The notes beneath the pieces were generated by a model that made no database searches, was not told the DNA's origin, and saw nothing but the letters and a program-made list of their open reading frames with translations. From assembly GCA_030620095.1 (NCBI GenBank), contig JAUTXW010003390.1:434001-498000 (forward strand): DNA of 64,000 nt, given 5' to 3'. This stretch comes from Kuschelorhynchus macadamiae (lineage: Eukaryota > Arthropoda > Insecta > Coleoptera > Curculionidae). Made by a program: the position numbers and the translations under genes. Each line of letters opens with the position of its first letter. Within the stretch, counting starts at the first letter, position 1. Positions 36,520-47,393 of the stretch are shown here, one piece after another.

Positions 36520-38384
36520 AATCAAAATGTACAAACCCTCTATAGAGTATATATGAATATATGAAGAATGGAAATATACAAATATTTCGGTGTTGGGGAT
36601 TAAAAAATATATACGGAAAGAAAATGTGACGTTTAACAAAAACTAGACTTTCTAGGTTTTCGGTATTCCACAATATCATATAGTATCATAATGTTTCAGT
36701 CTAGGGTGCTTATTTGCAAGTGTTATTCAATTTATCTGTCCGATATACCGCGCAGTTTATTGGGCGGGTGTGATCGCTATGCCTGTCAGTGGCACGTGTG
36801 ACTCTATTTAGCTGAGATACGACCCGTTCAAGGGTTTATTTGAAAATTTTGATACAAATACATACAAGGCATATATTCCCTAATAGCAAATAAAAATGAT
36901 TGCCTTCATCCCACATTTGTACTAGAGATAGGCCAATATTCAGCGGTAGATAAAAATGATCATGTTCTTTATACAGAAGTTTCTGGTTTCTAAAACTTAA
37001 TATTTGTTTATAAGAGTTTCAAAATTTTAGGAAAATTGCATCAGATTCAAATTTAGATATATTTTACGCTTTAATATGTTTGGCTCCGACAGCATTTGTT
37101 TAAGTTTAAAAAACAGTAAATCTTTGGAGATAATAATATATGCAATTTTTTAAACAAAATCTTGATGATGGCCTTTGTTACATTAAGTTAAGCATCCGAA
37201 TATTTTTACACAGATCTGTATCTTGTTCTCGTGAGAGAAATATATTATTTATTACAGATATTTCGACTGGCTTTTTCCAGTTACTAACTGATTTGTTTAA
37301 AGCTGCAACTCCTCTAACATAATTGACAAAAGACATCTATCAAATACATGTGTTGAATAATTTATCCTGAAAGTGGATGATCGACGAAACCCTCATTACC
37401 CTAGCAAACGAGCCGGCGGTTTAAGCTGTTCCAGAATATGGTAGTTGCCTTGAATAATGCGTCATCGTTTGGTAAAAAAACCGTTGTGTTAAGATATTAT
37501 ATAATAAGACATTGGAAGGTAGATCTGTTTTATAGTGACTTCGATACCCCCTTAATTATTTAGTTTTTCTTGTCAAGCTGGGTCTTAATGCACGTTCATT
37601 AGTAATTCATTTGGCATAAATAAATAGTTGTTATTTATAAACAGTATCAACACTACTGCTCTGCAGTGGAACAATGAGTATGGCTCTATACAAAATTAAG
37701 ATTTCCGTATACATTTGTTTTAAATATAAGTACAGGTTATATTTTTCTGAATCTGTAAGTGTTCACATATTTATAAAACCCGTTCCTAATAACATATATC
37801 CCAAACAATCAATAGGCGAAGTAAATGCAAATAACTTCACAAAATATCGTTGTGTCATTCGTCATACGTCATAAATTTTATCGTAATACATTTAAATAAA
37901 TCATTAGATAGGGTCAAGCTAGGAACATGAGGCACAAAGTACCGGGCGATAAAACTTTATGTATATTACATGTAGTTCCCGTAACGCTACGTCCATTTCC
38001 ACATGTTTATTACGTCAAAATAGGATGGGCTGACAGCTATATGTACTAGTTTCTAATTAGAGGGGAAAGCCTTTAAATGGCAGGCCTTAGGGATGTATAC
38101 CGACTATTAGGCTTTACCGAATGATTATAGATTTATATGTCTGTACATATTTTCAAATAAAATCGTGCAGCAAATAAAAGCAGTTTTTACATTATGATTT
38201 ATATTTTTTTCTTGAGCTGTGGCTTAGTATGCAATTAATTGAAAACTTATAAATAATAATAGATTACTACATATAATAGTTTAGCCACTTTAAATATTAT
38301 GAAAAATGTATTTATTTTATAGTTATTACTTTTGTAGGTACCGCAAGAAGTTTCTAGTTTAAGCTTTTAATCATATTTATATTA
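36520..38384. other. Unassigned sequence
   Basis: No gene or repeat recognised. Confidence 0.4.
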
Positions 38385-38446
38385 AGCGAGACCCCCTCGC
38401 ATCTGTCGTTAACAGGGTCATAGGTTCGAGACCTGGCGTAGCGGAT
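38385..38446 (+). other. tRNA-like half or tRNA-derived repeat head
   Basis: GGTTCGAGACC at 38,423-38,433 fits the Pol III B-box/T-loop consensus GGTTCGANNCC; CTGTCGTTAACAG just upstream could form an anticodon-like hairpin, and a T-run follows. The 5' acceptor strand and A box are not recognisable, so a functional tRNA is unlikely. Confidence 0.3.
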
Positions 38447-38939
38447 TTTTTTTTAATTTTCGGCAAGCCTTATTTAATACCTTCTCAAAATGCCTTTAAT
38501 CAGTAGGATAATAAAATTAGGATAATGTTGGTAGTTTAAGGAGATATTTATAATTTATATTAGTGTCGTATCAAAACCAAAGGTAAAACAGTTAGACTCT
38601 GGTGTATATAAAATAGGCCGTATTTAATTTATTAATATCCGTTCTTCTATTGCCGCTAATTTTGCTTTTTTTTGTGTTTCAGAACTTATTCTTTTTTTAT
38701 AATTAGTTTTGGTATCTAAAATAATGGCTCTGTCAAAATCAAAGTTATGTCCTGTATTAATTTTGGTAAAAAAAGGCCGCTGTGCCAAACATGTATAAAC
38801 GTTTTAATTTAAATTAGGCACCGATATATAAGAGATATATGTCACATGGGTAAAATTTTATGGGTTCCAGTTACATATGCCCTGTTCATACGATCCTTTA
38901 ATGATAAATATATACCTTCGATATTATGTTCTTACAACA

Positions 38940-39410
38940 CAGCCGTCTCCACTCTAAAAAAAAATTATGCATAAATTCTGCACAATTGTGTAGGTTTAGT
39001 GCACAAATTGTGTCTGAATGTGTACTTGGAACAACTTTGTGCAGAGAAATTACACATGATTGGTCAGAATTAGTTGTATATATTTTCTGAATAATTGTGC
39101 ATGTTTTTTGAACAATTGTGTTTAGCAAATATTTTAATAACATCAATATGCATTTTCTTCAAACAATATTGTGCATAATTATTGCACAAATTGTGAACAT
39201 TTTATGCCCAAAGTTGTGCAACAAATTAGAAATTTTTTTTTGAATAATATTATTATATACTTTTAGCACAAAATGCTTTTCTAAAATATATGTGTGCATA
39301 GTTCTTGCACAAATTGTGAACATTTTAAGCACAAAATCGTGCATTATATTAGAAAATACTTTTTTCTGGATAATATATTTTTTATGCACAAAATGTGTAT
39401 ATCTTCTGTT
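38940..39410. repeat. TGCACAA-rich tandem repeat, period ~105-122 bp
   Basis: Units start at ~39,172 (GTGCATAATTATTGCACAAA) and ~39,294 (GTGCATAGTTCTTGCACAAA). Each continues TTGTGAACATTTTA.GC, CAAAGTTGTGCA or CAAAATCGTGCA, ATTAGAAA, and a short AT-rich spacer. More diverged units precede them from ~38,960. Many words are palindromic (TTGCACAAATTGTG). Related words recur at ~40,500-40,660. Confidence 0.7.
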
Positions 39411-39989
39411 CATTTTTCGATAACTATGAAAATATATGAAATAAGGAAGCCAAACCACAATCAACTACAAAACTTTTAGTCAAAATTATGTCAAATAAAA
39501 AATAATTTTTAATAAAAAAATGGTTTTATTCATTCATTCAACTCCAATTGGATGTAGATAAACTTCTTGGTAAATGCCTTTTGAAATCTCGATGTTACGT
39601 AACTAAAACAAAAAAAGTCGGTATAGAAGTATATGGTTTTTTTATTTTAAAACATAACGGGTTACTGCAATTGCCTTATTCTAAATTACACAAGAGCCAA
39701 ACATAATTTGTATTTTGTGAAAATAAAGCGAGTTAGAGTTTGAGGCATATTTGATACAAATTCAATTTATTCCACATTTTAATGTGTTACTCGGGAACTC
39801 ATTATATTTTAAAAAGGGTTAAGTATCCTAAACTGATATATCTTCTTTGTTTTTATTATGATTTTATGAAATATTTTTATAAGCATTCAATAAGACTATA
39901 TCGTATAAATTAATCCTAAAAAGCAACAAGTTTATTCAGATTATTGTCTTTAAGTTCAGAGTTATTAAACCCTCTCAGAAATAATTGTA

Positions 39990-40048
39990 TTTATATATTA
40001 TATATTATTATATATTATTATATATTATATATATTATATATTATATAG
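39990..40048. repeat. TATATTA simple repeat
   Basis: Irregular TATATTA/TATAT units over about 58 bases. Confidence 0.85.
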
Positions 40049-40049
40049 T

Positions 40050-41279
40050 TAGGACTTTATATATTATGTCAATAGGTATAAGTACATACCTGTGTATAGC
40101 TTAGTCCTGTTTGCCTTCAAGAGTACAAAACTGCAGATTCCCCGGGGTAGAATATTTTAAACAAAATCGCAACACTACTCCCAAGGAAGTATTTTTTTGA
40201 TAAACCTGCAGTCTATAAACCAAACAACCTTTTATGTAAGTTGCCAGTATGATAATCTGTGGTTTCTGTTGAATTATATTTCCGAATGTTGCCGCCATAT
40301 CGCCACAATTGCCACAATTGAAAACATCTGATGTCTGCGGTCCAATCAGAGCCTGGATGCGTGAGGTTAAATAAAATATAAACATAATTGTTCAGAAAAA
40401 ATAAATAATTTTGTTCTGAAGATTTTAACTCGTGACGCTATTAGCATTTTGACACAAGTTTTATTTTTAAAATCTGAACAATGTTGTAGTTTAGTAATGC
40501 ACAGCGAATATTAGCCTTTTTAGCATTGTTTTGTGGTTAAAATATGTACAATTTTGGTTAAAAAACGCTACACAAATAAAGGCATCTATTTTGAATACTC
40601 CTGTATGTGTTTTCTGTACAATTGTATAATATTAATGCACAATTTTGTCTGAATACATTTTTTACTGCATTTATCTTTTAAGATGACTGAGACAAGAACA
40701 TGTAGGATAAGTGCTTATGTTAGATTTTTTTGACATTTGAATCTACGTAATTTAACCACTTTAGAGCTTGTGACACACTCCTAAAATATAGCCGATTTGG
40801 TATCCCTTTTTCAATCTATCTTTCTAGCTTAAGATATTCATTTATAAGTGTCATCATATTAGCTTTAATACAAAATCTTCAGCCATACTATCATTTTGAG
40901 GCTACCCAATATCTTGATGTCATCAGCTTACATGCTGATGCTATAAAGCCGCGTTCTCACTTAGCAGAAACGAACGCATTACATCGCACGCATAGGCTTA
41001 TATATGCGCATGCAATATTCGCTTTGGCGGCTATATTTAGCGAATTCATGCATGGGATGTGTTTAAATTAGTACACAATTATTGACAGCGTGCAGCATCC
41101 TTTTCTTTGAAGTACCGACAAGCCAGCGAATTTGTCCGCAAGCAAATTCATGCGCTCCTCACCGTGCGGCCGTATGCATTCGATAAATGAGTACTTGACT
41201 TTAAGTGCGTACAAGTCTACATAGATTATTAACAAGATAATATAATTTAGTACAAAGTCCTAAGGTATCAAAGGGTTCC
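40050..41279. other. Unassigned sequence
   Basis: A GC-richer patch at 40,110-40,380 holds a 94-codon minus-strand frame without known motif. Bases 40,950-41,170 contain GCGTTCTCACTTAGCAGAAA and GCATGCAATATTCGC, perhaps part of a small transposon, but no second end is visible. Confidence 0.35.
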
Positions 41280-41340
41280 CAATAAATCAGACCAAAACAG
41301 TGTGATATACTTTTCTTTTATTACGATTTTCTTTTATTTC

Positions 41341-41375
41341 GCAACGTTTCGGCGGTCGTTTACCACCATCATCAG
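41341..41375 (-). ncRNA. Hammerhead ribozyme-like motif
   Basis: Minus strand: CTGATGA (41,375-41,369), U, six-pair stem II GGTGGT/ACCGCC with AAACG loop, GAAA (41,350-41,347), then CGTT with the minimal stem III (A-U, C-G) seen in PLE hammerheads. A complementary stem I is not obvious, so action as a dimer or with flanking copies is possible. Confidence 0.55.
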
Positions 41376-41673
41376 GCTAAAATACATAAATTTTATTTAT
41401 AAATTTTTAAATTGTAAATACAAAGGACAGAAATATGGAATGACACTACAAGTAGACGTTTTGTTTTTTTTTTTGGTGATAGGTTTAAAAAGAATAAAAT
41501 ACTACATACATGCCTTTAAATTCAAAAACAAACAAACGTAATTATAGCTAATACACGTTATATGTATATTGTTCTTATTAGTAGGTAACCAAGAGAAAGG
41601 AAACAGAGAAAAATCTTTTGTTTTTTTATATATCTTATAGAAAAGCATGTATTATTATTATTTTTTTTTTTAA

Positions 41674-41677
41674 GTTT
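41674..41677. other. Target-site duplication GTTT (left)
   Basis: GTTT directly abuts the left LTR and is repeated at 49,468-49,471. Four-base duplications are usual for errantiviruses. Confidence 0.85.
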
Positions 41678-41898
41678 AATTTTACATTCAAACTTGTAAC
41701 TTGTATTTTTAAAAAACTTTATTTTTAAAACACGAAATTACAATGGATGTTAACCGATCTATGGCTACTTAATGACTAAAGATGATTACTAATTCTTCTG
41801 TATTTATATAAAAATAATGCTGAAATAGCAAGAATGAATGAGTAATCAGAAATATGATGCTTAATTCTAAATGATTCATCGGAAGTGGCCATATAATT
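41678..41898 (-). repeat. 3' LTR of the errantivirus-like element (left)
   Basis: 221 bases, AATTATATGGCC...GTAAAATT on the minus strand, near-identical to 49,247-49,467. It contains a polyadenylation-type AATAAA (plus coordinates 41,718-41,723) and a TATATAAATA box (41,811-41,820). Confidence 0.97.
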
Positions 41899-41909
41899 CC
41901 TCCCTCCTT
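41899..41909 (-). promoter_or_regulatory. Polypurine tract
   Basis: AAGGAGGGAGG on the minus strand directly precedes the 3' LTR and would prime plus-strand DNA synthesis. Confidence 0.85.
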
Positions 41910-43528
41910 AAGTTTGAGAAAATCGGGGTTGATTTTCGAGAGATTCTAATTTTATGTCCACTTTTACATTTTCTTTAGATTTTTCCTTTCTGCAATAATA
42001 ATACAAGAAACTTATGATGATTGTGAATATTATAATAATAATTATTATTAGAGTAATTGAAACTCCAGAACTTACAAAGTCCATTTGTTTTAGGGGATGA
42101 ATTATTAATCTTTTAGCATTCTCTAAATCTTCATTGATTTTATCAAGATTTATTTCTTTTAGTTCCAAGGGTTCAGTATCTTGGATTAATTTTTCATCAA
42201 TATTTATTGATGGGAGTTTTAGTCTTAAACTAATTGTTTCTATTTTTTGAGAATCGTAAATATTATTTTGGATTTTTACTTTGCAATCTGAAGGCAATAT
42301 TAAGGATACTTTGTCAATGGTTTCAACGCTATGTTGATTTGGACATTGAAAGTATATGCTTTCTTTAGAAGCAGGTATAATTATAAGGGAATTGTCCTCA
42401 AGTTGTGTTATAGAAGTTTTATTATATTTAATTGGTATTAGTGGACAATGGTTTGTCAAATTAATTGTTTGAGGTATACAGGGTTCGTTTTTATTCAGTG
42501 TGTCTCTAGAACATAAAGATATATTTTCTATTTTATAACAATTTTCTTTTGACTTGTAAAAGTCATCTGTAGATCTCAATAAATACGGATTATTTAAAAT
42601 CGTTATTTGATTATTTATTGGTATTGGATATATTCGATAAAGTATATAAGGTTTCTCTAAAATTAAAGGTATTGCAATATAAAATATAATTAGATCATTC
42701 TTAATTGTCACATCTGCGTGTGCTACTTCGTAATATTTAATTATATTGTCGAAATGAATACGACTCTCGGGCCTTATCTTTGTAATTATTCTGCGAAGTT
42801 CTTTATACTTAATAATACTGTGATGCATAATGTTTATTTCCGCAAAGTTTATTGCAGTTTGCAAATTACTTTTTATGTCATGAATGACACGTAGATTAGT
42901 CTCAATATTGTCTAGCGTAACAATATAGTAAGACGAAGTGGTTGTAGTATGAGTCATATTAGTGAGGTCTTCCATCCGGGTTAATAACTTTTGCTGATTA
43001 GTTTTAATATTAGTCAGCTGTGCGTCAAGATCTTTTGTTAATTGTTTTACAATAGTCTGGGTTGCAGACAAATCTTTATGTAAGATTTCTTGATTTTCTC
43101 GTAATATTTTAATATAATTGTCGTATCTTTCTCCATCATCGGCATCTAATGTACCATAGAGATATTTTTGTGCTTTTCCTAGGAAATTGAAAAGTCCGCG
43201 TTTAGTTCGCTTTTATGGGGTAGTATAATGTTTAACAAATAATTCGATTGATTCTATTTGATCGAAAAGGTTACGTGTTCTTATAGATAAAGGTTGGTAT
43301 ATAGGTGCGTATAGATTACTTAGGGTATTATTAATTTGTGTAAGTGTCGATTTCGAGTTTTCTACACAATCTTTTATATTAGTTAGATTTACATGATAAT
43401 AGACATGATGATAACCTGTTATTATGTTAACCTGTTGATTGGTAAACTGGTAACAAAGGGTTATTTAATTCTTCTATTTTATATTGTGCGTTGACAAGTA
43501 GTGGAAGTAGTATCAGGATCTTCTTCAT
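41908..43528 (-). pseudogene. Errantivirus envelope gene remnant, two lesions
   Basis: The ATG at 43,528 begins a signal-peptide-like segment (MKKILILLPLLVNAQ). That frame ends at TAA 43,427-43,429, while env similarity continues in another frame from about 43,431, so one base has been gained or two lost there. The continuing frame meets a second TAA at 43,213-43,215, one codon before a basic furin-type motif KRTKRG followed by LFNFLG. From there the frame is open for about 435 codons, with a heptad-rich stretch (SATQTIVKQLTKDLDAQL), several possible N-glycosylation sites, and near the C-terminus a membrane segment of repeated Ile followed by YYYCRKEK. The two lesions rule out a normal envelope protein. 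No restored reading is given. Confidence 0.85.
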
Positions 43529-43550
43529 TTTGTCAGTAAGTTCCTGAAAA

Positions 43551-46500
43551 TTACGAACGTCTTTTAATATCTTTTGGGTGTCTTTGGTTTTTAAAAGTAG
43601 TTAGTTTGTATTTTGGTTCTAACTTTAATGGTAGTTTTCGAGGTGTATGTAATAGTTGTTTTGTAGCTTCAGCTATTTCTGGGTCAATCTCGCGTTTTTC
43701 ATTTAATTTGGCTAGAACATTAGCCTTTTTCGCACTTAATTTTAGATTTATTTTTTCATTAAGTTCACTAAATATTTGGGCGAGTTCATGTATGTAATCA
43801 GTTTGTATTTGATTTATATTTTTCTCAAAATTCAGTTGATAATTTAAATTTCCTTTTAATATTTGAAATGGTGTATATTCATGTGTTGAATGTATACTGT
43901 TATTATAATTAAGGATTGCGATATCCATTAATTCTTGTATTGTTTTAGTTCGATGTTCGTTTCTAAGGACAATAAGACTTTCTTTCAAAGTTGAATGAAG
44001 TCTTTCGATTGGTGAGTTCGAATTTGGGTTATAGGGTGTAGTAAAATGTAATTCAATCTGATAAGTCTTGCAAAGGTCTTGTACTAAATTACTTTTAAAG
44101 CTTTGTGCATTATCAGTTGTAATTTTACAGGGTGTACCATGATGTGAAAAGAATTTAATTAGATTTTGACAAATCTCGATTGATGTTTCATTTACAGGGT
44201 ATGCTGTAGCAAATTTAGAGAAGTTATCTATTATTGTCAAATATTTTTGACCTGAAATGGAATATATATCCATATAAATATATTCCATGGGTTTACAGCC
44301 TGTTGGTGTTGGTTTAAAAATTACTTTATAGGGATGTCTATCATATTTGGTTTTTTGACATATTTCGCATGTATTAACAAAATTAATTACGTCTTTTTCA
44401 AGGCTTTGCCAATAATAGCTTTGCTTTATATTTTTTATATTTTCAGTCATTCCTCTATGGGATGTTTTAGTGGTATGATATCTTTCAATTATTTCTTTTT
44501 GTTCATTTACGTCTACGACGTCCTCTAATAGTGTATTAGAAATAACAAGGTTGTAGGCGTTATTTTGAAAGGTTTCTTGGAAAATTCGAATTATTATTGG
44601 TTCTAATTCTTTATTGGGAAAGTGTAAACAATAAGTATCTGGGGGTAAATAATCTCTTAAGAGTCTTTGGATTATTTCGGTTATTGGGTTTTGATTTATA
44701 AAAATTATTAATCGCTTTTTGGTTTCAAATAATTTTTTAGTGACAACATAAGGTTGTTCCTTTTCAGTCCATTTAAATATGATTTGGTTTTTAAAAGTGT
44801 TCAGGGCTTTACTAACATACGGGGCTCCTAATATGGGGTCTTCTCTTGACGTATGTATAGTTTCTGTGTCTGATTTTGAAAGTAAATCAGCTTTTGGCTC
44901 CTTTGGAATGTCATTTGTACTGGCTGAATCCGTTTCTGAGTTGTTTTGATTGATTTTTTCTTCGTCATTGATTTTACTTGTTGATGGCAATGGCGATGGT
45001 GTTTTAATTGGTTTATTTGGGGGTTTAATTTGAATGTCGGAAATTATATTAATTTTTGGTTTCTTTTTTTCTTTATTTACCTTTTTTGGTTTTTCGAATA
45101 GGTTTTCTTGGGTGTCAAAGAAATGTTTTATTTTTTCATGCCAAATATATTGGTCGTCAGAATTTTCTTCTTTTTCACATACTGCTGACATATGCGTCAA
45201 TGGTGATTTTATTATTTCGGTTGGGTACAATTCTTGAGGTGGTCTTGAAAGTGCATCGGCGTTGGAATTTAGGGTTCCTTTTTTATATTGAATATCATAT
45301 TCATATTCTTGCAGTTTTAGTCGCCATCTTACTAATTTTGAATTCGGTTCTTTTATTGAGAACAGCCATTGTAATGGTTTATGGTCTGTTACAATTGTGA
45401 ATTTTCTGCCAAATAAATAAGGTCTGAAATATTTTGTTGCCCAAACAATAGCAAGAAGTTCTTTTTCTATTGTTGAGTAGTTGCATTCTGATTGATTCAG
45501 AGTTCTGCTAGCAAATGCTATAGGTAGGTCGTTTCCTATTTTTCCTTGTGAAAGTATTGCTCCAATAGCGTAATTTGAAGCGTCAGTGGTCAAAATAAAA
45601 GGTTTATTAAAATCTGGGTGTTGTAATATAGGGTCATTAGTTAGGATATTTTTACATAGATTAAATGCGGTAATAAATGCTTTATCATGATTTATTTTAA
45701 CGTTTTTCTTTAAACAATGAGTCAAAGGTTTCGTTATTTTTGCAAAATTCTTTATAAATTTTCGGTAGTAACCGACTAAACCGAGAAATGATTTTATTTC
45801 TTTTGGTGTTTTAGGGATTTTAAAATTTTTTATTGCTTCGATTTTTTTGGGATTTGGTTTGATACCGTCAGGGGTAATAACATGACCTAAAAATTCAATT
45901 GTCTTATGCAAAAATTCGGATTTATCTAATTGGATTTTCATGTTAAAAGAACTTAATCTGTTAAATACTTGTTTTAAAGAGTCTAAATGTTCTTGAAGAC
46001 TGGTTGAAAAGATAATTATATCGTCCATATATACAAGACATATTTTTCCTTGTAATCCGCGTAAAACGTTATCCATTGCACGCTGAAAAGTGGAAGGTGC
46101 ATTTTTTAGTCCGAAAGGCATTCTGGTATATTCGTAATGTCCATGTTCTACATTGAATGCTGTTTTTGGTATACTTTTTGGGTCCATTTCTATTTGATGA
46201 AAACCGCTGGCTAAGTCAAGTGTTGTAAAATATTGACTTCTACCAAGTTTATCAAGTATATCTGCGATATTTGGAATAGGATATCTATCTTCTATAGTCT
46301 TTTCGTTGATTTTTCTGTAATCTATCACTAGACGCCATTTTCTTTGTCCTGATGCGTCAACTTTCTTCGGGACGATCCACACAGGGGAACTCCAGGGAGA
46401 ATTTGAAGGTTGAATGATACCATCTTGTAGCATTTGGTCTATTTGTCTGTCTACTTCTTGTTTATGTATGAATGGGTATCTGTAACTTTTCGCATGTACG

Positions 46501-47393
46501 GGTATTTCATCCGTAGTCTTAATAGTATGTTTGACTTGATTGAAAAATGTTAATTTGTCTCCGGGTTTATGTAAAATATTTTGAAAGCTTTTAATAAGTT
46601 TAAAAAGTTCTTTACGTTCTTCAAAGTTTAAGTGTTCATGCCTAATTAGTGATTTTAAATCGATATCTTCGATTATGTTTTTTTCATTAATTTGATTCTG
46701 ATTTGGTTCGAAATTTATTATTTCAAAATTGTTAAGCTCGATTGGTCTTAAGGGTAAATTATCATTAGTGGTTGCTATTAGAGTAAAATATTTTTCTGTA
46801 TGATTAAAAATATCAATAGCGTACGTGTTTTCTTTTACTTCTATTAGGGTAGGTTGAATTTCTATATTTTCGTCTAAATAATAGGGCATTAACCAAGTAG
46901 TGTCATTTGGTCTCGAAGTTTTCAAAATTACTTTTTGAATCGTTTTAGGTGGTATTTCAATTGTATATTCATCAAAATTTTGCCTATATTGAAAGGGTAT
47001 TTCTAAATATTGGTTTTTCAATTTTTTATTTTTTAAATCAATATTTAAATTTAATTTACATAAGTCTTTAATTCCGATTATTCCATCAAAATATTCATGG
47101 AATGAATATAAAATAAATTCTATTGGTTCGGTTATACCAAAGCTTAAAAATAAAGGAATAGTAGCTTTACTTTTCGCTTTCTTTGAACCTGCACAAGTTT
47201 GAAGTGTGCTTACGTAAGGTTTAATACATTCGGGGAAATGTGTTTCCGCTAAAGAGGGTCTAAGTAGGGATGCATGAGAACCTGTATCAATTAGTAGTCG
47301 AATATTATAATTCGGTATTTCTACATAGGGTAATTGATTTACTTGAAAACTGTTTAAAGTTAAGCAAGGTTTTCGTCCGAGGCTGATAGATGA
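43551..47393 (-). CDS. pol: Pol polyprotein: protease, reverse transcriptase, RNase H, integrase
   Basis: About 1,280 codons, open from the frameshift site. Protease: LLIDTGSHASLL (~47,300). RT: RKINEKTIEDRYPIPNI, TLDLASGFHQIEM, and catalytic LVYMDDIIIFS (~46,020-46,050). RNase H: ILTTDASNYAIGAILSQ, IEKELLAIVWA and IVTDHKPL. Integrase: an HHCC-type zinc region (H...H...CEICQ), then YMDIYSI, TTDNAQS and SPIERLHS as the D, D, E residues. A Pro/Ser/Lys-rich linker lies between RNase H and integrase. No stops interrupt it and all catalytic residues are present. The first start codon in frame (TTG at 47,021) is downstream of the protease, so translation must come by frameshifting from gag. Confidence 0.95.
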   Translation of the reverse strand, partial: SSISLGRKPCLTLNSFQVNQLPYVEIPNYNIRLLIDTGSHASLLRPSLAETHFPECIKPYVSTLQTCAGSKKAKSKATIPLFLSFGITEPIEFILYSFHEYFDGIIGIKDLCKLNLNIDLKNKKLKNQYLEIPFQYRQNFDEYTIEIPPKTIQKVILKTSRPNDTTWLMPYYLDENIEIQPTLIEVKENTYAIDIFNHTEKYFTLIATTNDNLPLRPIELNNFEIINFEPNQNQINEKNIIEDIDLKSLIRHEHLNFEERKELFKLIKSFQNILHKPGDKLTFFNQVKHTIKTTDEIPVHAKSYRYPFIHKQEVDRQIDQMLQDGIIQPSNSPWSSPVWIVPKKVDASGQRKWRLVIDYRKINEKTIEDRYPIPNIADILDKLGRSQYFTTLDLASGFHQIEMDPKSIPKTAFNVEHGHYEYTRMPFGLKNAPSTFQRAMDNVLRGLQGKICLVYMDDIIIFSTSLQEHLDSLKQVFNRLSSFNMKIQLDKSEFLHKTIEFLGHVITPDGIKPNPKKIEAIKNFKIPKTPKEIKSFLGLVGYYRKFIKNFAKITKPLTHCLKKNVKINHDKAFITAFNLCKNILTNDPILQHPDFNKPFILTTDASNYAIGAILSQGKIGNDLPIAFASRTLNQSECNYSTIEKELLAIVWATKYFRPYLFGRKFTIVTDHKPLQWLFSIKEPNSKLVRWRLKLQEYEYDIQYKKGTLNSNADALSRPPQELYPTEIIKSPLTHMSAVCEKEENSDDQYIWHEKIKHFFDTQENLFEKPKKVNKEKKKPKINIISDIQIKPPNKPIKTPSPLPSTSKINDEEKINQNNSETDSASTNDIPKEPKADLLSKSDTETIHTSREDPILGAPYVSKALNTFKNQIIFKWTEKEQPYVVTKKLFETKKRLIIFINQNPITEIIQRLLRDYLPPDTYCLHFPNKELEPIIIRIFQETFQNNAYNLVISNTLLEDVVDVNEQKEIIERYHTTKTSHRGMTENIKNIKQSYYWQSLEKDVINFVNTCEICQKTKYDRHPYKVIFKPTPTGCKPMEYIYMDIYSISGQKYLTIIDNFSKFATAYPVNETSIEICQNLIKFFSHHGTPCKITTDNAQSFKSNLVQDLCKTYQIELHFTTPYNPNSNSPIERLHSTLKESLIVLRNEHRTKTIQELMDIAILNYNNSIHSTHEYTPFQILKGNLNYQLNFEKNINQIQTDYIHELAQIFSELNEKINLKLSAKKANVLAKLNEKREIDPEIAEATKQLLHTPRKLPLKLEPKYKLTTFKNQRHPKDIKRRS

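Larger units (their letters stand above)
41280..41677 (-). mobile_element. 3' end of PLE D, separated from its body by the errantivirus
   Basis: This segment lies immediately left of the errantivirus and holds a PLE-type hammerhead on the minus strand, the orientation of the PLE body at 49.47-52.06 kb. The GTTT target duplication (41,674-41,677 and 49,468-49,471) means the two segments were contiguous before insertion. The minus-strand reading of 49,980 to 49,472 and then 41,677 to 41,280 is therefore the PLE 3' UTR and terminal repeat. Confidence 0.6.

Noticed and set aside
38385..38446. Functional tRNA gene
   Set aside because: No 5' acceptor strand or A box; kept only as a tRNA-like half.
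38898..39464. Two minus-strand frames with repeated Cys/His-containing words
   Set aside because: They follow the nucleotide repeat period; no domain fits and related repeat words occur outside the frames.
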